A stretch of 64,000 bases of DNA. Origin: Hydractinia symbiolongicarpus. Its lineage: Eukaryota; Cnidaria; Hydrozoa; Anthoathecata; Hydractiniidae. Each line of letters begins with the position of its first letter. The first letter of the stretch is position 1. Below the pieces are notes generated by a model that was not told the DNA's origin, did no database searches, and was given only the letters and a program-made list of their open reading frames with translations. Below are positions 40,736 to 52,700 of this stretch, in pieces. Location: NCBI RefSeq assembly GCF_029227915.1, contig NC_079888.1, positions 20,440,001 through 20,504,000 of the forward strand, given 5' to 3'. A program made the position numbers and the translations under genes.

Positions 40736-42267
40736 TTACATTGGGCACTGTGGTAGCACTTCATTTAAAAATTAAGCAAAAAAAGTCATTTTTTTACTGT
40801 GGGACCTATCCTAGCTTAAAAATTAAGCTAAAAAAAGTCATTTTTTTACTGTCGGACCTATCCTAGCCGTTAGCGCGCGTTGTAGAAAAAGCGACAGTTT
40901 CAAAAACTGCATTTCATTGACTTTCTAACGGTGTAAGTCCGTTTGAGTTACAACGGTTGGGTCACATATTCGTACCAACATGTATTTAGCGATATTTTTC
41001 TGATATTACTAGGTTGCATCGCTTTTAACTATGAAACGAATGACTGTGGGACTTATTTGAGCTAACTTTGGACTGTCACCTGATAAATGTGATAAAGGAG
41101 ACAATTGGACTCCAAGAAAAAACATTCTTCTTAATTTGACATGATTGCCGAAACTCAGCGATTACACTCGGCTCTGTGGTAGCGCTTCATTTAGAAATTA
41201 TGATAAAAAAGTCATTTTTTTATTGTGGGACCAATCCTAGCCATTATCGCGCGCTGAGGAAATAGCGACAGTTTCAAAAACTACCTTTCATTGACTTTCT
41301 AACGGTGTCAGTCCGTTTGAGTTACAACGGTTGTGTCACATATTCGTACCAACATGTATTTAGCGATATTTTCTGGATATTACTAGGTTGCATCGCTTTT
41401 AACAATGAAACGTTGACTGTGGGACTTAATTGAACTAACTTTGGACTGTGACCTGATAAATGTGATAAATGAGACAATTGGACTCCAAGAAATAACATTC
41501 TTCTTAATTTGACGTGATTGCCGGAACTCAGCGATTACACTGGGCTCTGTGGTAGCGCTTCATTTAAGAATTAAGATAAAAAGTCATTTTTTTATTGTGG
41601 GACCATTTCTAGCCAATATCTCGCGCTGAAGAAATAGCGACAGTTTCAAAAACTACATTTCATTGACTTTCTAACAGTGTCAGTCCGTTTGAGTAACAAC
41701 GGTTGGGTCACATATTAGTACCAACATGTATTTAGCGATATTTTTTTGATATTACTAGGTTGCATCGCTTTTAACAATGAAACGTTGACTGTGGGACTTA
41801 ATTGAACTAACTTTGGACTGTGACCTGATAAATGTGATAAATGAGACAATTGGACTCCAAGAAATAACATTCTTGTTAATTTGACGTGATTGCCGGAACT
41901 CAGCGATTACACTGGGCACTGTGGTAGCAGTTCATTTAAAAATTAAGCAAAAAAAAGTCATTTTTTTACTGTGGGACCTATCCTAGCCGTTAGCGCGCGT
42001 TGAAGAAAAAGCGACAGTTTCAAAAACTACATTTCATTGACTTTCTAACGGTGCCAGTCCGTTTGAGTTACAACGGTTGGGTCACATATTCGTACCAACA
42101 TTTATTTAGCGATATTTTTTCTGATATTACCAGGTTGCATCGTTTTTAACTATGAAACGTTGACTGTGGGACTTAATTGAACTAACTTTGGACTGTGACC
42201 GGATAAATGTGATAAATGAGACAATTGGACACCAAGAAATAACATTCTTGTTAATTTGACGTGATTG
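40722..42267. repeat. 4-monomer unit with 52-bp insertion, copy 1 (1546 bp)
   Basis: Anchors 40972, 41346, 41718 and 42092 recur exactly 1546 bp later. The length equals four monomers plus the 52-bp insertion. Class variants include ACGAATGACTGTG, CACTCGGCTCTG and TTTAGAAATTATG. Confidence 0.9.
40815..40866. repeat. 52-bp out-of-register junction, copy 1
   Basis: After GGGACCTATCCTAG, the sequence restarts at CTTAAAAATTAAGC and runs again through ACCTATCCTAG, so about 52 bp of the monomer are present twice. The second part (AAGCTAAAAAAAG, CTGTCGGACC, then GCGTTGTAGAAAAAGCG) belongs to another monomer class, seen also near 8.26 and 11.62 kb. The interval here is 426 bp instead of 374. Confidence 0.92.
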
Positions 42268-43794
42268 CCGGAACTCAGCGATTACATTGGGCACTGTGGT
42301 AGCACTTCATTTAAAAATTAAGCAAAAAAAGTCATTTTTTTACTGTGGGACCTATCCTAGCTTAAAAATTAAGCTAAAAAAAGTCATTTTTTTACTGTCG
42401 GACCTATCCTAGCCGTTAGCGCGCGTTGTAGAAAAAGCGACAGTTTCAAAAACTGCATTTCATTGACTTTCTAACGGTGTCAGTCCGTTTGAGTTACAAC
42501 GGTTGGGTCACATATTCGTACCAACATGTATTTAGCGATATTTTTCTGATATTACTAGGTTGCATCGCTTTTAACTATGAAACGAATGACTGTGGGACTT
42601 ATTTGAGCTAACTTTGGACTGTCACCTGATAAATGTGATAAAGGAGACAATTGGACTCCAAGAAAAAACATTCTTCTTAATTTGACATGATTGCCGAAAC
42701 TCAGCGATTACACTCGGCTCTGTGGTAGCGCTTCATTTAGAAATTATGATAAAAAAGTCATTTTTTTATTGTGGGACCAATCTTAGCCATTATCGCGCGC
42801 TGAGGAAATAGCGACAGTTTCAAAAACTACCTTTCATTGACTTTCTAACGGTGTCAGTCCGTTTGAGTTACAACGGTTGTGTCACATATTCGTACCAACA
42901 TGTATTTAGCGATATTTTCTGGATATTACTAGGTTGCATCGCTTTTAACAATGAAACGTTGACTGTGGGACTTAATTGAACTAACTTTGGACTGTGACCT
43001 GATAAATGTGATAAATGAGACAATTGGACTCCAAGAAATAACATTCTTCTTAATTTGACGTGATTGCCGGAACTCAGCGATTACACTGGGCTCTGTGGTA
43101 GCGCTTCATTTAAGAATTAAGATAAAAAGTCATTTTTTTATTGTGGGACCATTTCTAGCCAATATCTCGCGCTGAAGAAATAGCGACAGTTTCAAAAACT
43201 ACATTTCATTGACTTTCTAACAGTGTCAGTCCGTTTGAGTAACAACGGTTGGGTCACATATTAGTACCAACATGTATTTAGCGATATTTTTTTGATATTA
43301 CTAGGTTGCATCGCTTTTAACAATGAAACGTTGACTGTGGGACTTAATTGAACTAACTTTGGACTGTGACCTGATAAATGTGATAAATGAGACAATTGGA
43401 CTCCAAGAAATAACATTCTTGTTAATTTGACGTGATTGCCGGAACTCAGCGATTACACTGGGCACTGTGGTAGCAGTTCATTTAAAAATTAAGCAAAAAA
43501 AAGTCATTTTTTTACTGTGGGACCTATCCTAGCCGTTAGTGCGCGTTGAAGAAAAAGCGACAGTTTCAAAAACTACATTTCATTGACTTTCTAACGGTGC
43601 CAGTCCGTTTGAGTTACAACGATTGGGTCACATATTCGTACCAACATTTATTTAGCGATATTTTTTCTGATATTACCAGGTTGCATCCTTTTTAACTATG
43701 AAACGTTGACTGTGGGACTTAATTGAACTAACTTTGGACTGTGACCGGATAAATGTGATAAATGAGACAATTGGACACCAAGAAATAACATTCT
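42268..43794. repeat. 4-monomer unit with 52-bp insertion, copy 2
   Basis: Anchors 42518, 42892, 43264 and 43638. The segment from about 42235 to 43713 also matches 48268-49746 at an offset of 6033 bp, so this structure exists a third time downstream. Confidence 0.9.
42361..42412. repeat. 52-bp out-of-register junction, copy 2
   Basis: Same breakpoint as at 40815, exactly 1546 bp downstream, with the same flanking variants. It arose by duplication of the whole 4-monomer unit rather than by an independent event. Confidence 0.92.
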
Positions 43795-44921
43795 TCTTAA
43801 TTTGACATGATTGACGAAACTCAGCGATTACACTGGGCTCTGTGGTAGCGCTTCATTTAAGAATTAAGTTAAAAAAAGTCGTTTTTTTATTGTGGGACCA
43901 ATCCTAGACGTTATCGCGCGCTGAGGAAATAGCGACAGTTTCAAAAACTACATTTCATTGTCTTTCTAACGGTGTCAGTCCGTTTGAGTTTCAACGGTTG
44001 TGTCACATATTCGTACCAACATGTATTTAGCGATTTTCTTTTTATATTACTAGGTTGCATCGCTTTTAACAATGAAACAATTGACTGTGGGACTTAATTG
44101 AACTAACTTTGGACTGTGTCCTGATAAATGTGAAAAATGAGATAATTGGACTCCAAGAAATAACATTCTTCATAATTTGACGTGATTGCCGGAACTCAGC
44201 GATTACACTGGCCGCTGGGGTAGCGCTTCATTTAAGGGTTTAGATAAATAAGTCATTTTTTACTGTGGGACCAATCCTATCCGTTTTCGCGCGCTGAAGA
44301 AATAGCTACAGTTTCAAAAACTACATTTCATTGACTTTCTAACGGTGTCAGTCTCTTTCACTTACAACGGTTTGGTCACAAATACGTACCAACATGTATT
44401 TAGCGATATTTTTCTGATATTACTAGGTTGCGTCACTTTTAGCTATGAAACGATTGACTGTGGGACTTAATTGAACTAACTTTGGACTGTGACCTGATAA
44501 ATGTGATAAATGAGACAATTGGACTCCAAGAAATACCATTCTTGTTAATTTGACGTGATTGCCGGAACTCAGCGATTACATTGGGCACTGTGGTAGCACT
44601 TCATTTAAAAATTAAGCAAAAAAAGTCATTTCTTTACTGTGGGACCTATCCTAGCCGTTAGCGCGCGTTGAAGAAAAAGCGACAGTTTCAAAAACTACAT
44701 TTCATTGACTTTCTAACGGTGTCAGTCCGTTTGAGTTACAACGGTTGGGTCACATATTCGTACCAACATGTATTTAGCGATATTTTTCTGATATTACCAG
44801 GTTGCATCGTTTTTTACTATGAAACGTGACTGTGGGACTTAATTGAACTAACTTTGGATTGTGACCTGATAAATGTGAAAAATGAGATAATTCGACTCCA
44901 AGAAATAACGTTCTTCTTAAT

Positions 44922-47900
44922 TTGACGTGATTGCCGGAACTCAGCGATTACACTGGCCGCTGGGGTAGCGCTTCATTTAAGGGTTTAGATAAATAAGTCA
45001 TTTTTTACTGTGGGACCAATCCTATCCGTTTTCGCGCGCTGAAGAAATAGCGACAGTTTCAAAAACTACATTTCATTGACTTTCTAACGGTGTCAGTCTC
45101 TTTCACTTACAACGGTTTGGTCACAAATACGTACCAACATGTATTTAGCGATATTTTTCTGATAATACTAGGTTGCGTCGCTTTTAGCTATGAAACGATT
45201 GACTGTGGGACTTAATTGAGCTAACTTTGGACTGTCACCTGATAAATGTGATAAATGAGACAATTGGACTCCAAGAAAGAACATTCTTCTTAATTTGACA
45301 TGATTGCCGAAACTCAGCGATTACACTGGGCTCTGTGGTAGCGCTTCATTTAAGAATTAAGTTAAAAAAAGTCGTTTTTTTATTGTGGGACCAATCCTAG
45401 ACGTTATCGCGCGCTGAGGAAATAGCGACAGTTTCAAAAACTACATTTCATTGTCTTTCTAACGGTGTCAGTCCGTTTGAGTTTCAACGGTTGTGTCACA
45501 TATTCGTACCAACATGTATTTAGCGATATTTTTTTTATATTACTAGGTTGCATCGCTTTTAACAATGAAACAATTGACTGTGGGACTTAATTGAACTAAC
45601 TTTGGACTGTGACCTGATAAATGTGAAAAATGAGATAATTGGACTCCAAGAAATAACATTCTTCATATTTTGACGTGATTGCCGGAACTCAGCGATTACA
45701 CTGGCCGCTGGGGTAGCGCTTCATTTAAGGGTTTAGATAAATAAGTCATTTTTTACTGTGGGACCAATCCTATCCGTTTTCGCGCGCTGAAGAAATAGCT
45801 ACAGTTTCAAAAACTACATTTCATTGACTTTCTAACGGTGTCAGTCTCTTTCACTTACAACGGTTTGGTCACAAATACGTACCAACATGTATTTAGCGAT
45901 ATTTTTCTGATATTACTAGGTTGCGTCGCTTTTAGCTATGAAACGATTGACTGTGGGACTTAATTGAACTAACTTTGGACTGTGACCTGATAAATGTGAT
46001 AAGGGAGACAATTGGACTCCAAGAAATAACATTCTTCATAATTTGACGTGATTGCCGGAACTCAGCGATTACACTGGCCGCTGGGGTAGCGCTTCATTTA
46101 AGGGTTTAGATAAATAAGTCATTTTTTACTGTGGGACCAATCCTATCCCTTTTCGCGCGCTGAAGAAATAGCGACAGTTTCAAAAACTACATTTCATTGA
46201 CTTTCTAACGGTGTCAGTCTCTTTCACTTACAACGGTTTGGTCACAAATACGTACCAACATGTATTTAGCGATATTTTTCTGATATTACTAGGTTGCGTC
46301 GCTTTTAGCTATGAAACGATTGACTGTGGGACGTAATTGAACTAACTTTGGACTGTCTCCTGATAAATGTGATAAGGGAGACAATTGGACTCCAAGAAAT
46401 GACATTCTTGTTAACTTGACATGATTGCCGAAACTCAGCGATTACACTGGGCTCTGTGGTAGCGCTTCATTTAAGAATTAAGTTAAAAAAAGTCATTTTT
46501 TTATTGTGGGACCAATCCTAGCCGTTATCGCGCGCTAAAGAAATAGCGACAGTTTCAAGAACTACATTTCATTGACTTTCTAACGGTGTCAGTCCGTTTG
46601 AGTTACAACGGTTGGGTCACATATTCGTACCAACATGTATTTAGCGATATTTTTCTGATATTACCAGGTTGCATCGCTTTTAACTATGAAACGATTGACT
46701 GTGGGACTTAATTGAGCTAACTTTAGACTGTGACCTGATAAATGTGATAAATAAGACAATTGGACTCCAAAAAATAACATTCTTGTTAACTTGACGTGAT
46801 TGCCGGAACTCAGCGATTACACTGGGCACTGTGGTAGCGCTTCATTTAAAAATTAAGCTAAAAAAGTCATTTTTTTATTGTGGGACCAATCCTAGCCATT
46901 ATCGCGCGCTGAAGAAATAGCGACAGTTTCAAAAACTACATTTCATTGACTTTCTAACGGTGTCAGTCCGTTTGGGTTACAACGGTGGGATAACATATTT
47001 GTACCAACATGTATTTAGCGATATTTTTCTGATATTACTAGGTTGCATGGCTTTTAACAATGAAACGATTGGCTGTGGGACTTAATTGAGCTAACTTTAG
47101 ACTGTGACCTGATAAATGTGATAAATGAGACAATTGGACTCCAAGAATTAACATTCTTCTTAATTTAACGTGATTGCCGGAACTCAGCGATTACACTGGG
47201 CTCTGTGGTAGCGCTTCATTTAAGAATTAAGATAAAAAAGTCATTTTTTTATTGCGGGACCAATCCTAGCAATTATCTCGCGCTGAAGAAATAGCGGCAG
47301 TTTCAAAAACTACATTTCGTTGACTTTCTAACGGTGTCAGCCCGTTTGAGTTACAACGGTTGGGTCACATATTCGTACCAACATGTATTTAGCGATATTT
47401 TTCTGATATTACCACGTTGCATCGCTTTTAACTATGAAACGATTGACTGTGGGACTTAATTGAGCTAACTTTAGACTGTGACCTGATAAATGTGATAAAT
47501 GAGACAATTGGACTCCAAGAAAGAACATTCTTTTTAATTTGACATGATTGCCGAAACTCAGCGATTACACTGGGCTCTGTGGTAGCGCTTCATTTAAGAA
47601 TTAAGTTAAAAAAAGTCGTTTTTTTATTGTGGGACCAATCCTAGACGTTATCGCGCGCTGAGAAAATAGCGACAGTTTCAAAAACTACATTTCATTGTCT
47701 TTCTAACGGTGTCAGTCCGTTTGAGTTTCAACGGTTGTGTCACATATTCGTACCAACATGTATTTAGCGATATTTTTTTTTTATATTACTAGGTTGCATC
47801 GCTTTTAACAATGAAACAATTGACTGTGGGACTTAATTGAACTAACTTTGGACTGTGACCTGATAAATGTGAAAAATGAGATAATTGGACTCCAAGAAAT

Positions 47901-47940
47901 AACATTCTTCATAATTTGACGTGATTCCCGGAACTCAGCG
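44922..47940. repeat. 8-monomer segment, right copy of a 7205-bp-offset duplication
   Basis: Anchors 45131, 45506, 45879, 46252, 46627, 47001, 47375 and 47750. It has extra T residues in the run near 47775. It ends at about 47940, where CACTGGCCGCTGGGG follows instead of CATTGGGCACTGTGG of the left copy. Confidence 0.85.
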
Positions 47941-48393
47941 ATTACACTGGCCGCTGGGGTAGCATTTCATTTAAGGGTTTAGATAAATAAGTCATTTTTT
48001 ACTGTGGGACCAATCCTATCCGCTTTCGCGCGCTGAAGAAATAGCTACAGTTTCAAAAACTACATTTCATTGACTTTCTAACGGTGTCAGTCTCTTTCAC
48101 TTACAACGGTTTGGTCACAAATACGTACCAACATGTATTTAGCGATATTTTTCTGATATTACTAGGTTGCGTCGCTTTTAGCTATGAAACGATTGACTGT
48201 GGGACTTAATTGAACTAACTTTGGACTGTGACCTGATAAATGTGATAAATGAGACAATTGGACTCCAAGAAATAACATTCTTGTTAATTTGACGTGATTG
48301 CCGGAACTCAGCGATTACATTGGGCACTGTGGTAGCACTTCATTTAAAAATTAAGCAAAAAAAGTCATTTTTTTACTGTGGGACCTATCCTAG

Positions 48394-48445
48394 CTTAAAA
48401 ATTAAGCTAAAAAAAGTCATTTTTTTACTGTCGGACCTATCCTAG
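48394..48445. repeat. 52-bp out-of-register junction, copy 3
   Basis: Same breakpoint, 6033 bp after copy 2. It is a single copy here, in the 16-monomer unit, and absent from the later units although these carry the monomers downstream of it. Confidence 0.92.
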
Positions 48446-48620
48446 CCGTTAGCGCGCGTTGTAGAAAAAGCGACAGTTTCAAAAACTGCATTTCATTGAC
48501 TTTCTAACGGTGTCAGTCCGTTTGAGTTACAACGGTTGGGTCACATATTCGTACCAACATGTATTTAGCGATATTTTTCTGATATTACTAGGTTGCATCG
48601 CTTTTAACTATGAAACGAAT

Positions 48621-49740
48621 GACTGTGGGACTTATTTGAGCTAACTTTGGACTGTCACCTGATAAATGTGATAAAGGAGACAATTGGACTCCAAGAAAAA
48701 ACATTCTTCTTAATTTGACATGATTGCCGAAACTCAGCGATTACACTCGGCTCTGTGGTAGCGCTTCATTTAGAAATTATGATAAAAAAGTCATTTTTTT
48801 ATTGTGGGACCAATCCTAGCCATTATCGCGCGCTGAGGAAATAGCGACAGTTTCAAAAACTACCTTTCATTGACTTTCTAACGGTGTCAGTCCGTTTGAG
48901 TTACAACGGTTGTGTCACATATTCGTACCAACATGTATTTAGCGATATTTTCTGGATATTACTAGGTTGCATCGCTTTTAACAATGAAACGTTGACTGTG
49001 GGACTTAATTGAACTAACTTTGGACTGTGACCTGATAAATGTGATAAATGAGACAATTGGACTCCAAGAAATAACATTCTTCTTAATTTGACGTGATTGC
49101 TGGAACTCAGCGATTACACTGGGCTCTGTGGTAGCGCTTCATTTAAGAATTAAAATAAAAAGTCATTTTTTTATTGTGGGACCATTTCTAGCCAATATCT
49201 CGCGCTGAAGAAATAGCGACAGTTTCAAAAACTACATTTCATTGACTTTCTAACAGTGTCAGTCCGTTTGAGTAACAACGGTTGGGTCACATATTAGTAC
49301 CAACATGTATTTAGCGATATTTTTTTGATATTACTAGGTTGCATCGCTTTTAACAATGAAACGTTGACTGTGGGACTTAATTGAACTAACTTTGGACTGT
49401 GACCTGATAAATGTGATAAATGAGACAATTGGACTCCAAGAAATAACATTCTTGTTAATTTGACGTGATTGCCGGAACTCAGCGATTACACTGGGCACTG
49501 TGGTAGCAGTTCATTTAAAAATTAAGCAAAAAAAAGTCATTTTTTTACTGTGGGACCTATCCTAGCCGTTAGCGCGCGTTGAAGAAAAAGCGACAGTTTC
49601 AAAAACTACATCTCATTGACTTTCTAACGGTGCCAGTCCGTTTGAGTTACAACGGTTGGGTCACATATTCGTACCAACATTTATTTAGCGATATTTTTTC
49701 TGATATTACCAGGTTGCATCGTTTTTAACTATGAAACGTT
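48621..49740. repeat. 3-monomer tandem unit, copy 1 (1120 bp)
   Basis: Anchors 48925, 49297 and 49671 recur 1119-1120 bp later. The unit starts at GACTGTGGGACTTATTTGAG, a variant that otherwise marks only monomers near a 52-bp junction. Confidence 0.88.
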
Positions 49741-52700
49741 GACTGTGGGACTTATTTGAGCTAACTTTGGACTGTCACCTGATAAATGTGATAAAGGAGA
49801 CAATTGGACTCCAAGAAAAAACATTCTTCTTAATTTGACGTGATTGCCGAAACTCAGCGATTACACTCGGCTCTGTGGTAGCGCTTCATTTAGAAATTAT
49901 GATAAAAAAGTCATTTTTTTATTGTGGGACCAATCCTAGCCATTATCGCGCGCTGAGGAAATAGCGACAGTTTCAAAAACTACCTTTCATTGACTTTCTA
50001 ACGGTGTCAGTCCGTTTGAGTTACAACGGTTGTCTCACATATTCGTACCAACATGTATTTAGCGATATTTTCTGGGTATTACTAGGTTGCATCGCTTTTA
50101 ACAATGAAACGTTGACTGTGGGACTTAATTGAACTAACTTTGGACTGTGACCTGATAAATGTGATAAATGAGACAATTGGACTCCAAGAAATAACATTCT
50201 TCTTAATTTGACGTGATTGCCGGAACTCAGCGATTACACTGGGCTCTGTGGTAGCGCTTCATTTAAGAATTAAGATAAAAAGTCATTTTTTTATTGTGGG
50301 ACCATTTCTAGCCAATATCTCGCGCTGAAGAAATAGCGACAGTTTCAAAAACTACATTTCATTGACTTTCTAACAGTGTCAGTCCGTTTGAGTAACAACG
50401 GTTGGGTCACATATTAGTACCAACATGTATTTAGCGATATTTTTTTGATATTACTAGGTTGCATCGCTTTTAACAATGAAACGTTGACTGTGGGACTTAA
50501 TTGAACTAACTTTGGACTGTGACCTGATAAATGTGATAAATGAGACAATTGGACTCCAAGAAATAACATTCTTGTTAATTTGACGTGATTGCCGGAACTC
50601 AGCGATTACACTGGGCACTGTGGTAGCAGTTCATTTAAAAATTAAGCAAAAAAAGTCATTTTTTTACTGTGGAACCTATCCTAGCCGTTAGCGCGCGTTG
50701 AAGAAAAAGCGACAGTTTCAAAAACTACATTTCATTGACTTTCTAACGGTGCCAGTCCGTTTGAGTTACAACGGTTGGGTCACATATTCGTACCAACATT
50801 TATTTAGCGATATTTTTTCTGATATTACCAGGTTGCATCGTTTTTAACTATGAAACGTTGACTGTGGGACTTAATTGAACTAACTTTGGACTGTGACCTG
50901 ATAAATGTGATAAAGGAGACAATTGGACTCCAAGAAATAACATTCTTCATAATTTGACGTGATTGCCGGAACTCAGCGATTACACTGGCCGCTGGGGTAG
51001 CGCTTCATTTAAGGGTTTAGATAAATAAGTCATTTTTTACTGTGGGACCAATCCTATCCGTTTTCGCGCGCTGAAGAAATAGCTACAGTTTCAAAAACTA
51101 CATTTCATTGACTTTCTAACGGTGTCAGTCTCTTTCACTTACAACGGTTTGGTCACAAATACGTACCAACATGTATTTAGCGATATTTTTCTGATATTAC
51201 TAGGTTGCGTCACTTTTAGCTATGAAACGATTGACTGTGGGACTTAATTGAACTAACTTTGGACTGTGACCTGATAAATGTGATAAATGAGACAATTGGA
51301 CTCCAAGAAATACCATTCTTGTTAATTTGACGTGATTGCCGGAACTCAGCGATTACATTGGGCACTGTGGTAGCACTTCATTTAAAAATTAAGCAAAAAA
51401 AGTCATTTCTTTACTGTGGGACCTATCCTAGCCGTTAGCGCGCGTTAAAGAAAAAGCGACAGTTTCAAAAACTACATTTCATTGACTTTCTAACGGTGTC
51501 AGTCCGTTTGAGTTACAACGGTTGGGTCACATATTCTTACCAACATGTATTTAGCGATATTTTTCTGATATTACCAGGTTGAATCGTTTTTTACTATGAA
51601 ACGTGACTGTGGGACTTAATTGAACTAACTTTGGACTGTGACCTGATAAATGTGAAAAATGAGATAATTCGACTCCAAGAAATTACGTTCTTCTTAATTT
51701 GACGTGATTGCCGGAACTCAGCGATTACACTGGGCTCTGTGGTAGCGCTTCATTTAAGAATTAAGTTAAAAAAAGTCGTTTTTTTATTGTGGGACTAATC
51801 CTAGACGTTATCGCGCGCTGAGGAAATAGCGACAGTTTCAAAAACTACATTTCATTGTCTTTCTAACGGTGTCCGTCCGTTTGAGTTTCAACGGTTGTGT
51901 CACATATTCGTACCAACATGTATTTAGCGATTTTCTTTTTATATTACTAGGTTGCATCGCTTTTAACAATGAAACAATTGACTGTGGGACTTAATTGAAC
52001 TAACTTTGGACTGTGACCTGATAAATGTGAAAAAAGAGATAATTGGACTCTAAGAAATAACATTCTTCATAATTTGACGTGATTGCCGGAACTCAGCGAT
52101 TACACTGGCCGCTGGGGTAGCGCTTCATTTAAGGGTTTAGATAAATAAGTCATTTTTTACTGTGGGACCAATCCTATCCGTTTTCGCGCGCTGAAGAAAT
52201 AGCGACAGTTTCAAAAACTACATTTCATTGACTTTCTAACGGTGTCAGTCTTTTCACTTACAACGGTTTGGTCACAAATACGTACCAACATGTATTTAGC
52301 GATATTTTTCTGATATTACTAGGTTGCGTCGCTTTTAGCTATGAAACGATTGACTGTGGGACGTAATTGAACTAACTTTGGACTGTCTCCTGATAAATGT
52401 GATAAGGGAGACAATTGGACTCCAAGAAATAACATTCTTGTTAACTTGACATGATTGCCGAAACTCAGCGATTACACTGGGCTTTGTGGTAGCGCTTCAT
52501 TTAAGAATTAAGATAAAAAAAAGTCATTTTTTTATTGTGGGACCAATCCTAGCCGTTATCGCGCGCTAAAGAAATAGCGACAGTTTCAAGAACTACATTT
52601 CATTGACTTTCTAACGGTGTCAGTCCGTTTGAGTTACAACGGTTGGGTCACATATTCGTACCAACATGTATTTAGCGATATTTTTCTGATATTACCAGGT

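Larger units (their letters stand above)
39151..46355. repeat. Higher-order unit 2 (19 monomers plus two 52-bp insertions)
   Basis: Anchors: 39422, 39797, 40171, 40546, 40972, 41346, 41718, 42092, 42518, 42892, 43264, 43638, 44013, 44386, 44760, 45131, 45506, 45879 and 46252. It is longer than its neighbours because a 4-monomer segment with a 52-bp out-of-register junction is present twice in tandem. Confidence 0.8.
46356..52385. repeat. Higher-order unit 3 (16 monomers plus one 52-bp insertion)
   Basis: Anchors: 46627, 47001, 47375, 47750, 48125, 48551, 48925, 49297, 49671, 50045, 50417, 50790, 51163, 51537, 51910 and 52282. Compared with unit 2 it has one 52-bp-junction segment instead of two, and a 3-monomer tandem duplication at 48.6-50.9 kb. 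Confidence 0.8.
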
